51,229 bases of DNA from CAILUF01 sp964505265 (GTDB lineage Bacteria > Pseudomonadota > Alphaproteobacteria > Rickettsiales > UBA1997): NCBI GenBank assembly GCA_964505265.1, contig CAZDGN010000012.1, positions 1-51,229 on the forward strand, in the 5' to 3' direction. Below the pieces are notes generated by a model. That model saw only the letters and a program-made list of their open reading frames with translations, was not told where the DNA came from and did no database searches. Shown piece after piece: positions 7,668 through 16,824 of this stretch (its first letter is position 1; every line of letters begins with the position of its first letter). Position numbers and translations under genes: made by a program.

Positions 7668-10160
7668 TTACTGCAAAATTTCGATGGAAAAATCTGCCAT
7701 ACTTTGATTTATATCTGGTGGCAACACAGGAATTTTGTGACTTTTGGCGACTTGTAAAAAAATATTTATTTTATCGGTATTATCAATCTCTAAATTAATC
7801 GAAGCGGTTAAAAATTCTGGCAAAAAATGCGCTTTCAAATAAGCGGTTTGATAAGAAATCATCGCATAAGCGGCGGCGTGCGATTTGTTAAATCCGTAGC
7901 CCGCAAATTTATCGACCAAATCAAATATTTCATTGGCTTGATTATTTTCAATTTTATTTTTTTGACAACCAGAAACGAAAATCTCGCGCTGTTTATCCAT
8001 CTCTTCCTTAATTTTTTTACCCATAGCTCGACGCAGTAAATCGGCACCTCCGAGGCTATAGCCCGCCAAAATCTTAGCAATTTCCATCACCTGTTCTTGA
8101 TAAACAATTACCCCATAAGTTTCTTTCAAAACTGACTCTAAAAGCGGGTGTGGATATTTAATTTCTTCTTCGCCGTGCTTGCGTCGAATATAGGTTGGAA
8201 TATTATCCATCGGACCTGGGCGATAAAGCGAGATAAGGGCAATGATATCTTCAATTTTATCGGCTTTCATTTTTCGAAGCACCGAACGCATACCCGAAGA
8301 TTCAATTTGGAAAACTCCGATTGAGTCGCCACTGGCAAGCATTTTGAAAGTTTCTTTATCGTCTAATCGTAAATTATTTATATCAATTTTTAGGTTACGA
8401 GTTTTTTCTATCAGCTTGACAGTTTCTAAAATTGTGGTTAAAGTTTTTAATCCTAAAAAATCAAATTTTACCAAACCCGCCAACTCTGCATATTTCATAG
8501 AGTAGCCAACAGCCGACATTGTGGAGCCTTCATCATTATAAAGACCACAAATTTCATGAAGTGGCTTATCGCCAATTACTACACCTGCGGCGTGAGTTGA
8601 AGCGTGTCGATTCAGACCTTCAAGCCTCAAACCAATATCGACCAATTTTTTAATTTGCGGATCATCTTTGATGGCTTGCTGTAAGTCTTTATCCATCTCT
8701 ATCGCTTTTTCTAAAGTTACCGCTTCCACGGCATTAAATGGAATTAGTTTGCAAATTCTATCGACTTGATTATAAGGCATATCCAGCACCCGCCCAACGT
8801 CTTTAAGCACCGCCCTAGCCTGCAATTTTCCAAAGGTAATGATTTGGGCAACATAATCTTTGCCATATTTATTTTGTACATAATCTATGACTTCATCGCG
8901 TCGAGTCTGGCAAAAATCAATATCAAAATCGGGCATGGAAACGCGGTCTGGATTTAAAAATCTTTCAAAAAGTAAACCAAAACGAATTGGGTCAAGATCA
9001 GTAATTTGCAAAGCATAGGCAACAATTGAACCGGCGCCAGAACCTCTTCCAGGGCCAACGGGTATTTTGTTGTTTTTTGCCCATTTAATAAAATCCGAGA
9101 CTATTAAAAAATATCCAGAAAAATTCATTTTAATGATTACTCCAAGTTCATAATCCAATCTTTCTAAATATTTTGTTTTAACATCATTTTGAATATTAGC
9201 AGGCGTTTCTTCGAGTATGAATTTTTTTTGGAGACGGATTTCTAAACCCTTGATGCTTTGATTTCTAAGTTCCAAAGCTTCATCAAAATTTGGCTCATTG
9301 CTGAATTTCGGCAAGGTTGGCGGTCTTTCAAAAGCCATTATATGGCATCTTTTGGCAATATTTATGGTGTTGGCAACCGCTTCGGGTAAATCATAAAAAG
9401 TTTCTAAAAAATCCTCAATCTCCCAGAAATATTGCTGAGGTGAATTACGATGGCGATTTTCATCGCTTAATTTATTGCCATCATAAATGCACGATAAAAT
9501 ATCTTGAGCTTCATACATATCGGGAGTCAAAAAATAAACATCGCATGAAGCAAGTAAAGGCAGGGATTTTTTTGAGGCTAGATCAATTAATTTTGGCTCG
9601 AGAGTTTCTTCAATTTTTTCGCCATATCTTACAATTTCGATATAAAAATTATTGGCAAAAAATTTATCAATTGCCTGTAAGATTTTCTTAAGTTGAGTTT
9701 CTTGATTTTCTTGTAAAAGCTTGGCAACAAAGCCTTCATAGCCACCTGATAGCATTATTAAACCAGCGGATTTTTCTTGCAAATCTGTAAAATTAATATG
9801 CGGTGTTATTGCATCTTGGCGTTGCAAATAACTTTTAGAAACAAGATACATTAGATTTTTATAACCCTCTTCATTGGTAGCAATTAGCGGGGTTTTGCAT
9901 AAATTTTTTTCAAAATCTAAATTAGAAATATTTTTATTATCGGAAATATTGTAATCAACTAAAATTTCGCACCCCAAAATCGGCTGAATTCCAGCTTTTT
10001 TACAAGCTAATGAGAATTCAAGGGCGCCAAATAAATTTTGTGAGTCCATTATGCCAAGGGCAGGCATTTTTAGGGATTTTGCTTTGGCGATTAAATCTGG
10101 AATTTTAATAGCTCCTTTGCAAAGCGAATAAGTTGTGTGGTTTTTTAGTGAAATATACAT
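7668..10160 (-). CDS. dnaE: DNA polymerase III alpha subunit, C-terminally truncated
   Basis: DnaE is the replicative polymerase subunit. This one has 830 residues, against about 1160 in most bacteria. The PHP domain, palm, thumb and most of the fingers are present. The three catalytic aspartates are visible: D411 and D413 (MPDFDID) and D567 (KFDFLGL). Similarity to other DnaE runs without a break to VLPPDINQSMADF and then ends at a TAA. The last part of the fingers, the HhH and beta-clamp-binding region, the OB fold and the tau-binding domain are absent. The stop directly abuts the mfd ATG, so no remnant of the missing 330 codons remains here. The PHP metal site is degraded (K6 and S40 where H is usual). 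Either the C-terminal half is encoded elsewhere, or this is a non-replicative or decaying copy, or the assembly is wrong. Confidence 0.93.
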   Translation of the reverse strand: MYISLKNHTTYSLCKGAIKIPDLIAKAKSLKMPALGIMDSQNLFGALEFSLACKKAGIQPILGCEILVDYNISDNKNISNLDFEKNLCKTPLIATNEEGYKNLMYLVSKSYLQRQDAITPHINFTDLQEKSAGLIMLSGGYEGFVAKLLQENQETQLKKILQAIDKFFANNFYIEIVRYGEKIEETLEPKLIDLASKKSLPLLASCDVYFLTPDMYEAQDILSCIYDGNKLSDENRHRNSPQQYFWEIEDFLETFYDLPEAVANTINIAKRCHIMAFERPPTLPKFSNEPNFDEALELRNQSIKGLEIRLQKKFILEETPANIQNDVKTKYLERLDYELGVIIKMNFSGYFLIVSDFIKWAKNNKIPVGPGRGSGAGSIVAYALQITDLDPIRFGLLFERFLNPDRVSMPDFDIDFCQTRRDEVIDYVQNKYGKDYVAQIITFGKLQARAVLKDVGRVLDMPYNQVDRICKLIPFNAVEAVTLEKAIEMDKDLQQAIKDDPQIKKLVDIGLRLEGLNRHASTHAAGVVIGDKPLHEICGLYNDEGSTMSAVGYSMKYAELAGLVKFDFLGLKTLTTILETVKLIEKTRNLKIDINNLRLDDKETFKMLASGDSIGVFQIESSGMRSVLRKMKADKIEDIIALISLYRPGPMDNIPTYIRRKHGEEEIKYPHPLLESVLKETYGVIVYQEQVMEIAKILAGYSLGGADLLRRAMGKKIKEEMDKQREIFVSGCQKNKIENNQANEIFDLVDKFAGYGFNKSHAAAYAMISYQTAYLKAHFLPEFLTASINLEIDNTDKINIFLQVAKSHKIPVLPPDINQSMADFSIEILQ

Positions 10161-10170
10161 TTTTTATTTA

Positions 10171-10203
10171 AAACTCTAAATTATTAAATTAAATTTAGAG
10201 TTT
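10171..10203 (-). terminator. Hairpin between ppdK and dnaE, likely ppdK terminator
   Basis: An 11-bp perfect stem AAACTCTAAAT/ATTTAGAGTTT (10171-10181 with 10193-10203) sits between the ppdK stop and the dnaE start. On the minus strand the stem is followed by TTTAAATAAAAAA rather than a pure T-run; on the plus strand it is followed by two more T. If it terminates ppdK transcription, dnaE must have its own promoter inside about 60 bases. Confidence 0.5.
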
Positions 10204-10221
10204 TTGAAGATATAATTAAAT

Positions 10222-12894
10222 TTATTTACGATTTTTTAAATAGGCTTGAGCACTAGCTAATCTTGCAATTGGAACTCGATAAGGTGAGCATGAAACATAA
10301 TTCAAGCCAACCTTATGACAAAACTCAATCGATGCTGGATTTCCGCCATGTTCCCCACAAATTCCAAGTTTAATATCGGGGCGAGTGGCCTTACCTTTTT
10401 GGCTAGCAATTTTAATTAACTCACCAACACCTTCTTGGTCTAGCTCGGCAAATGGGTCTTTTTCTAGAATGCCCGCCTTTTGATAATTGCCAAGGAAATT
10501 TCCGGCGTCATCACGAGATAAACCAAAAGTGGTTTGAGTTAAATCATTAGTTCCAAAGCTAAAAAATTCAGCTTCTTCGGCAATTTTATCGGCAATAATC
10601 GCTGCTCTAGGCAATTCAATCATGGTGCCAACCATATAATTTAAAGTACAATTATTTTGACTAGAAACTTTTTGTTCGGTGGCAATAACTAAATTTTTCA
10701 TGATTTGAATTTCTTTTTTAGTAGCAACTAAAGGAATCATAACTTCAAGAATTACATCCTTATTTGTTTCTTTTTTTACCAAACAAGCGGCCTCAAAAAT
10801 TGCTTGTAATTGCATTTCATAAATTTCTGGGTAAGAAATTCCAAGCCTACAACCACGATGTCCAAGCATTGGATTTTGCTCTTGCAATTGATGAGTGCGG
10901 TGCTTGACATAATCAACTTCAACTCCGGCAACTTTGGCGACTTCTTGAATTTCGCTTTCCTTATGCGGTAAAAATTCGTGCAAAGGCGGGTCAAGCAAAC
11001 GAATGGTGACAGGAAGGCCTGCCATAATTTTAAATATTTCAACAAAATCATTTCTTTGCATCGGCAATAATTTTGCTAAAGCCGATTTTCTACCTTCAAT
11101 AGTTTCTGCCAAAATCATTTGTCGAACCGAAATAATGCGGTCTTCACTAAAAAACATATGTTCAGTTCTGCACAAGCCGATTCCTTGCGCACCAAAATCA
11201 CGGGCGACTTGGCAATCTTGTGGAGTTTCAGCATTGGTGCGAACATTAAGAGTGCGAATTTCATCGGCCCATTTCATAATTTTTTCAAAATCACCCGATA
11301 AATTTGGTTTCAAAGTTGGCACATTTCCAAGGATAACGTCGCCATTTGAACCATTGATAGTAATCACTTCACCATCTTTTACTTTTACGCCATTGGCAAT
11401 TAAAATTTTGTTGTTGGCATCGATATGAAGTCCTGTAGCTCCAGACACACAAGGCGTTCCCATGCCACGAGCCACAACTGCTGCATGCGAAGTCATGCCA
11501 CCGCGAGCGGTCAAAATTCCTTGCGAAACATGCATACCTTTAATGTCTTCGGGGCTGGTTTCAACTCGAACCAATATCACTTTTTCACCATTTTCGGTGC
11601 GTCTTTCCGCTTCTTGCGAAGAAAATACCACCACACCACAAGCAGCACCGGGTGAAGCAGGCAAGCCTTTGGCAATAATTTTTACTTTAGCTTTTGGATC
11701 CAAAGTTGGGTGTAAAAGTTGGTCAAGGCTGATTGGGTCGATTCGAAGCAAAGCCTCTTCTTTAGAAATTAAGCCCTCGCTAACCATATCAACGGCAATT
11801 TTAATTGAAGCTTGCGCGGTTCTTTTGCCTGAACGAGTTTGAAGCATCCAAAGCTTTTTATTTTGCACCGTGAATTCGATATCTTGCATATCGCGATAGT
11901 GAAACTCAAGTTTTTTGTAAATTTTTTCTAGCTCTAAATACACATCTTTCATGGTTTCTTCCATTGCTGGCAATTTGGAACCAAGTTGCTCCTTGCCTGC
12001 AATGGTAATGGATTGCGGGGTGCGAATTCCAGCGACCACATCTTCGCCTTGGGCATTAATCAAATATTCGCCATAAAGTTCTTTTTCGCCAGTTGATGGG
12101 TTGCGAGTAAAGGCAACTCCAGTTGCCGAATCATCGCCCATATTGCCAAAAACCATTGATTGCACATTTACCGCAGTTCCCCACTGCGCTGGAATATTAT
12201 TTAAAGCTCGATAAGTGATGGCACGATCATTCATCCATGAAGCAAAAACCGCTTCAATCGCTCCCCAAAGTTGCTGATTTACATCCTGCGGAAATTCTTG
12301 ACCCAATTCTTTTTTTACCTCGATTTTAAATAACTCCACAATTTCTTCGAGCTGTTCTGCGGTTAAATCAGTATCGAGATTGGCTTGAAATTCTTGCTTT
12401 TTTTCTTCAAGAATAGTTTCAAAATTATAGTGATCCACACCAAGCACCACATCGCTATACATCTGGATAAAACGACGATAAGAATCAAAAGCAAATCTTT
12501 TGTTGTTGCTATTTTTTGCAAGTCCTAAAACGGTTTTGTCGTTAAGTCCTAAATTCAAAACGGTGTCCATCATACCAGGCATTGAGGCTCTAGCACCTGA
12601 CCTTACTGAAAATAATAAAGGATTATTTTCATCGCCAAATTTCATTGCGAGTTTTTCTTCAATAGCCTTGATGGCATCGTTGATTTGTGAGGTCAATTCA
12701 CTTGGAAAAGTTTTATGATTCTTATAATAAATGTCGCAAACTTCGGTAGTAATTGTAAAACCTAGAGGGACTGGCAAGCCCATTTTCGACATTTCTGCTA
12801 AATTGGCACCTTTACCACCAAGTAAGTTTTTCATGGAGGCATCGCCTTCAGATTTGCCATCGCCAAAACAATATACGAATTTATTTATAGTCAT
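10222..12894 (-). CDS. ppdK: Pyruvate, phosphate dikinase
   Basis: PpdK interconverts pyruvate, ATP and phosphate with phosphoenolpyruvate, AMP and pyrophosphate, and in organisms living on amino acids it can feed gluconeogenesis. The protein has the usual 890 residues. The N-terminal nucleotide-binding domain starts at residue 1 (GGKGANLAEM at 26-35). The swivelling phospho-histidine domain has GGMTSHAAV with the catalytic His470. The C-terminal TIM barrel that binds pyruvate/PEP ends with the catalytic Cys846 in LGICGEHGGNP. All key residues are intact. It has its own hairpin downstream and lies between dnaE and an amino-acid permease, all on the same strand. Confidence 0.97.
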   Translation of the reverse strand: MTINKFVYCFGDGKSEGDASMKNLLGGKGANLAEMSKMGLPVPLGFTITTEVCDIYYKNHKTFPSELTSQINDAIKAIEEKLAMKFGDENNPLLFSVRSGARASMPGMMDTVLNLGLNDKTVLGLAKNSNNKRFAFDSYRRFIQMYSDVVLGVDHYNFETILEEKKQEFQANLDTDLTAEQLEEIVELFKIEVKKELGQEFPQDVNQQLWGAIEAVFASWMNDRAITYRALNNIPAQWGTAVNVQSMVFGNMGDDSATGVAFTRNPSTGEKELYGEYLINAQGEDVVAGIRTPQSITIAGKEQLGSKLPAMEETMKDVYLELEKIYKKLEFHYRDMQDIEFTVQNKKLWMLQTRSGKRTAQASIKIAVDMVSEGLISKEEALLRIDPISLDQLLHPTLDPKAKVKIIAKGLPASPGAACGVVVFSSQEAERRTENGEKVILVRVETSPEDIKGMHVSQGILTARGGMTSHAAVVARGMGTPCVSGATGLHIDANNKILIANGVKVKDGEVITINGSNGDVILGNVPTLKPNLSGDFEKIMKWADEIRTLNVRTNAETPQDCQVARDFGAQGIGLCRTEHMFFSEDRIISVRQMILAETIEGRKSALAKLLPMQRNDFVEIFKIMAGLPVTIRLLDPPLHEFLPHKESEIQEVAKVAGVEVDYVKHRTHQLQEQNPMLGHRGCRLGISYPEIYEMQLQAIFEAACLVKKETNKDVILEVMIPLVATKKEIQIMKNLVIATEQKVSSQNNCTLNYMVGTMIELPRAAIIADKIAEEAEFFSFGTNDLTQTTFGLSRDDAGNFLGNYQKAGILEKDPFAELDQEGVGELIKIASQKGKATRPDIKLGICGEHGGNPASIEFCHKVGLNYVSCSPYRVPIARLASAQAYLKNRK

Positions 12895-12965
12895 TTTATT
12901 AAGAATTTCTTTAAGTGAAGATAATATTTCTTACTATTTTAAGGTTTAAAAATTTTAATGCAATT

Positions 12966-14339
12966 TTATTTAATAGCACTTTTTTTATAACCATAACCAA
13001 AATAAATTACAATCCCAATTGCAACCCAAATTGCAAAATATTGCCAATTTCTGGTAAGTAATTCATAAGTTAAATATCCACAGGATAATATTGCCAATGG
13101 CGATGTTATAAATACTAGCGGACATTTAAAATTTCTTTTTAAATTTGGACGAGTAATTCTTAAAACCATAACCGCAACCGCCACCACAATAAAGCCAAAA
13201 AGCGTGCCGATGCTGGTCATTTCACTTAAAGTTTCAAGCGAAAAAAATCCGGCTATAATTGCTACCAAAAATGTTGTTAAAATTACACTAAAATGTGGGG
13301 TGTTATGTTTTTTATGAATTGAACTTAATTTTTTTGGCAACAAACCATCTCTCGACATTACAAAAAATATCCTTGATTGCCCATAAAGTAAAACCAACAA
13401 AACCGATGTTATACCTGCAATTGCTCCAGTTGAAACTAAAGCCGAACCAATAATACTGCCATTATCTCGCAAGGCTCGAGCCAGTGGCTCTGCGTTATTG
13501 AGCGTGGTATAATTAACAATTCCATTCAAAACTAAAGCCACAACTGCATATAATATAGCGCAAACACCTAAAGAAAAAATTATACCAATTGGTAAATCGC
13601 GTTTCGGATTTTTACACTCCTCGGCGGTTGTAGCCACTGCATCAAAACCAATATAAGCATAAAAAATTGCCGCTGAACCCGCCATCACTCCAGCAAAGCC
13701 AAATGGCATAAAATCTGCATAATTTTCAGTTTTAATCATTGGAGTAGCAACAATAAGAAAAATAAAAATTACCGCTAATTTTACAAAAACTAAAATTCGG
13801 TTAAAGGTAACACCTTGTTTTGTGCCTTTGTACAACATAAAACCGATTAATAAAACAATTAAACTCGCTGGAAGATTTATAATTCCACCATTGATTGTTG
13901 GCTTGGTTAACAATTCTGGCAAGGTAATTCCTGCCGAGTTCAAAATTCCAACCATATAGCCTGACCAGCCATTGGCAACAGCCGAAGCCCCAATACCATA
14001 TTCAAGAACCAATCCCCAGCCAACCAGCCAAGCAATAAATTCGCCAACTATCGCATAGGTGTAGGTGTAAGCGCTACCGGAAACTGGCACCATTGATGCA
14101 ATTTCGGCATAAGCAAGTGCAGCAAATAAACAGGCAATGGCTCCGATTAAATATGATATTGAAATTGCTGGACCAGCATGAATTGCCGAAGCGGTGCCTG
14201 TGACTACAAAAATTCCAGTGCCAATAATGCAACCAATACCAATCATTATAAGGTCAAAAGCCGATAAGGATTTTTTGAAAGAATTTTGTTTTGAACTTTC
14301 GATTAAGGCTTCAATCGATTTTTTGCGGAATAATTTCAT
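12966..14339 (-). CDS. APC-family amino-acid permease (copy 1)
   Basis: This is a cytoplasmic-membrane amino-acid transporter of the APC superfamily, CAT/YhdG-like group. The N-terminal signature IGIGCIIGTGIFVVTG in the first membrane helix and VPVSGSAYTYTYA in helix 3 are typical, and about 12 hydrophobic helices follow. An in-frame ATG at 14426 would add 29 residues. I chose the ATG at 14337-14339 because the protein then begins MKLFRKKSIEALIESSKQ and lines up with the start of the paralogue at 15407-16810 (MRNIFRKKTLESILESAKK). The substrate cannot be read from sequence. The two permeases are clearly related along their whole length. Confidence 0.92.
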   Translation of the reverse strand: MKLFRKKSIEALIESSKQNSFKKSLSAFDLIMIGIGCIIGTGIFVVTGTASAIHAGPAISISYLIGAIACLFAALAYAEIASMVPVSGSAYTYTYAIVGEFIAWLVGWGLVLEYGIGASAVANGWSGYMVGILNSAGITLPELLTKPTINGGIINLPASLIVLLIGFMLYKGTKQGVTFNRILVFVKLAVIFIFLIVATPMIKTENYADFMPFGFAGVMAGSAAIFYAYIGFDAVATTAEECKNPKRDLPIGIIFSLGVCAILYAVVALVLNGIVNYTTLNNAEPLARALRDNGSIIGSALVSTGAIAGITSVLLVLLYGQSRIFFVMSRDGLLPKKLSSIHKKHNTPHFSVILTTFLVAIIAGFFSLETLSEMTSIGTLFGFIVVAVAVMVLRITRPNLKRNFKCPLVFITSPLAILSCGYLTYELLTRNWQYFAIWVAIGIVIYFGYGYKKSAIK

Positions 14340-14467
14340 AAGAAAATTTTTGATAAAATTAAAATCTGTGAAAATTTTTACTAAATTTAATAATTTTATT
14401 TTTGCCAAAAAAAATTTATAAAACAACCTAAAAAAATTTTAAAGTTTTTAATTCATAAATTAGATTT

Positions 14468-15391
14468 TTATGATCGCCCTGAATATTCAATCAATTCATT
14501 CGAAGATGACATAATTAACTGTAAGGGAAGCCTAGTTGATCGTAGAATATTTTGCGATTCGTTTTTTTTGACAACCTCTTCTTCAAATAATTCTCTAAAT
14601 GTTTTATAATTATTACTTTCTGTAATTTTTTTTCCATATTTTTCTGATGCCAAAAAAAACAATTCTAATTTTTCTAAAATTTCTTTATTCTGGTTAATTT
14701 TATTTTGAATTTCATTCTCCGTGATGATATGTGATGACATTAAGATTTCATCTACATTCTTCTTAATTTGCTCCTTATTTTCTTGAATATCTTGATCATT
14801 TAATACATTTTGATTCATTTGATTTTTATGAAAACACTGTTTAACAAATTGAATTAAATCCTTATTGATTCGATTTGTTGCACCTAAAGAACTTGATGAT
14901 GTTATGTATATATCATTTTCAGAATATAAAAAACTTCCATCTACCACATCGTCAATATAAATACTAGGATTTGAAAAAAATTTTTTTAACTCATCCGCAT
15001 CTGAGTTATCAACTTGATTACTAAAGCCTATTGTCGCCTGAATTTGTTGAGTTAAATTGTTTGGCTCCATACCAGGAATTGGATTATTTTGTTGAGTATT
15101 TGCTCTTGAAGAATTATTATTTGTTATGCCATACATACCTTGAGTTGCCATTCTTAAAGAATAATCGGTAAATGAATGAAGAAATCCTATTCTTTGATTA
15201 CTTGCTTGATCAAAACCATAACTTACTGATGCAATTGGAAGGAATATTGCACTTTGAGATATTGCAAGCCCACAACAAAATAAATTATAAAATATCGGGG
15301 ATATATTTGATACAGATGTCGCATTTCTTAAAAAAAAATTATATGAATTATGTTCATCATTTGCTAAAAAAGATATATTCGAAAATGGCAT
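14468..15391 (-). CDS. Hypothetical protein, 307 aa, between the two permeases
   Basis: I do not recognise this protein and it is not a permease fragment. Residues 30-58 form one hydrophobic stretch (IFYNLFCCGLAISQSAIF) that could span or enter a membrane. The rest is polar and Asn/Gln/Ser-rich, with a helical, probably coiled region at about 190-270. The start lies 15 bases behind the stop of permease 2, so it probably shares its transcript. The AT-rich codon use looks like its neighbours. It appears to have been inserted into a former tandem permease pair. Confidence 0.65.
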   Translation of the reverse strand: MPFSNISFLANDEHNSYNFFLRNATSVSNISPIFYNLFCCGLAISQSAIFLPIASVSYGFDQASNQRIGFLHSFTDYSLRMATQGMYGITNNNSSRANTQQNNPIPGMEPNNLTQQIQATIGFSNQVDNSDADELKKFFSNPSIYIDDVVDGSFLYSENDIYITSSSSLGATNRINKDLIQFVKQCFHKNQMNQNVLNDQDIQENKEQIKKNVDEILMSSHIITENEIQNKINQNKEILEKLELFFLASEKYGKKITESNNYKTFRELFEEEVVKKNESQNILRSTRLPLQLIMSSSNELIEYSGRS

Positions 15392-15406
15392 ATTTTATTA
15401 ATAAAC

Positions 15407-16810
15407 TTATTTCTTGTTCAGCTTGCTATTTTTATAGCCATAAAAAATGTAAAAAATAATTCCGATAATAAACCAAATTAAAAATGGTTTATAATGATCT
15501 GTCAAGAGCTTAGCAATCAAAATTACACAGCCAATAATTGATAAAGGTGCAATGACAAAAACATAAGGACATTTAAAAGCCCGCTCTAATTTTGGTCTTT
15601 TTACTCGCAAGATTAAAACTCCAAGCGAGACCAAACAAAAGGCGAACAAGGTCCCAAGACTACTCATATCACCCATAGTTCTAATTGGTGTAAATCCAGA
15701 AATTAAAGCAACTGATACCGTAACCACTGCAATTGAAAATGAAGGAGTGTGATGTTTTTTGTGAACTTTAGAAAATATATTAGGCAATAAACCATCGCGA
15801 GAAATTACAAAAAAAACTCTAGATTGTCCATACATCATAACCAAAAGCACTGTCAACATACCAGCAATTGCCCCAGTTCCAACCAAAGCCGAACCGATAT
15901 TACTTCCATTATCACGCAATGCTTGTGCAAGTGGCTGAGGATTTGCGAGAGTTTTATAATTTACAATTCCAGTCAAACAAAGAGATACCGCTACATAAAC
16001 CACCGCACCAACCAAGAGTGAACCAATTAATCCAATCGGCAAATCTCGTTTAGGATTTTTACATTCTTCAGCAGTTGTAGCCACTGCATCAAATCCTAAA
16101 TAGGCAAAAAATATTGCCGAAGCTCCGCTTATAACCCCTTTCCAACCAAATGGCATAAAGTCGTCATAATTGGCAAAATTAATTTTTGGAACGGCAACGA
16201 AAATAAAAATAAAAATTACCAACAATTTTACCCCAACCAAAACTCGGTTAACAATTACACTTTCTTTAGTGCCAATAAAAAGTAAAAATCCAATAAAAGA
16301 AGCTACCGCAATAGCTGGAAGATTGACGATAGCACAATAAGTTCCATCGCTACAAATTTGCGTTGGGGCTTTAGTCAAATATTCGGGAATAGTGATTCCA
16401 CCTTGTTGTAAAATTCCCACCATATATCCAGACCAACCAGCAGCAACGGTTGACGAAGCTACTGTATATTCAAGAATCAAACCACAAGCTACTAACCACG
16501 CAATAAATTCTCCCATTACCGCATAGGTGTAAGTGTAGGCACTTCCCGAAACCGGAACCATCGAAGCCAATTCCGCATAAGCTAGACCCGCAAAAACACA
16601 AACCATCGCTGAAAAAATAAAAGATATTGCAATGGCAGGACCGGCATGTTCTGCCGCCGCCTGACCAGTTAAAACAAAAATTCCAGTTCCAATTACCGAA
16701 CCAATGCCAATTAAAACTAAGTCAAAAGCTCCAAGGGTTTTGGTTAAAGTATTTTTTTTGGCACTTTCAAGGATTGATTCAAGAGTTTTTTTTCTAAAGA
16801 TATTTCTCAT
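15407..16810 (-). CDS. APC-family amino-acid permease (copy 2)
   Basis: This is a 467-residue inner-membrane amino-acid transporter of the same APC/CAT-like group as copy 1. It shows IGIGSVIGTGIFVLTGQAA in helix 1, VPVSGSAYTYTYAVMGE in helix 3 and FAYLGFDAVATTAEECKNP in the middle, nearly word for word as in copy 1. The start at 16810 lies 14 bases behind the pilT stop. Copies 1 and 2 probably arose by tandem duplication and may have diverged in substrate range. Neither shows an obvious internal break. Confidence 0.93.
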   Translation of the reverse strand: MRNIFRKKTLESILESAKKNTLTKTLGAFDLVLIGIGSVIGTGIFVLTGQAAAEHAGPAIAISFIFSAMVCVFAGLAYAELASMVPVSGSAYTYTYAVMGEFIAWLVACGLILEYTVASSTVAAGWSGYMVGILQQGGITIPEYLTKAPTQICSDGTYCAIVNLPAIAVASFIGFLLFIGTKESVIVNRVLVGVKLLVIFIFIFVAVPKINFANYDDFMPFGWKGVISGASAIFFAYLGFDAVATTAEECKNPKRDLPIGLIGSLLVGAVVYVAVSLCLTGIVNYKTLANPQPLAQALRDNGSNIGSALVGTGAIAGMLTVLLVMMYGQSRVFFVISRDGLLPNIFSKVHKKHHTPSFSIAVVTVSVALISGFTPIRTMGDMSSLGTLFAFCLVSLGVLILRVKRPKLERAFKCPYVFVIAPLSIIGCVILIAKLLTDHYKPFLIWFIIGIIFYIFYGYKNSKLNKK

Positions 16811-16824
16811 TATTTTAAAAATTA

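Noticed and set aside
7640..7700. Simple frameshift as cause of the short DnaE
   Set aside because: After the stop no other frame continues with DnaE sequence; the mfd gene begins at once. A single-base error cannot restore the missing 330 codons.
7668..8000. Split DnaE intein as in cyanobacteria
   Set aside because: The sequence ends in ordinary DnaE residues, about 60 positions after NKSHAAAYAM, with no intein N-terminal Cys or other intein motifs.
11003..11842. Plus-strand ORFs opposite ppdK
   Set aside because: They overlap a full-length, well conserved gene on the other strand and have no recognisable content.
14468..15391. The ORF between the permeases as a decayed third permease
   Set aside because: It has only one hydrophobic segment and no APC motifs, and its reading frame is intact.
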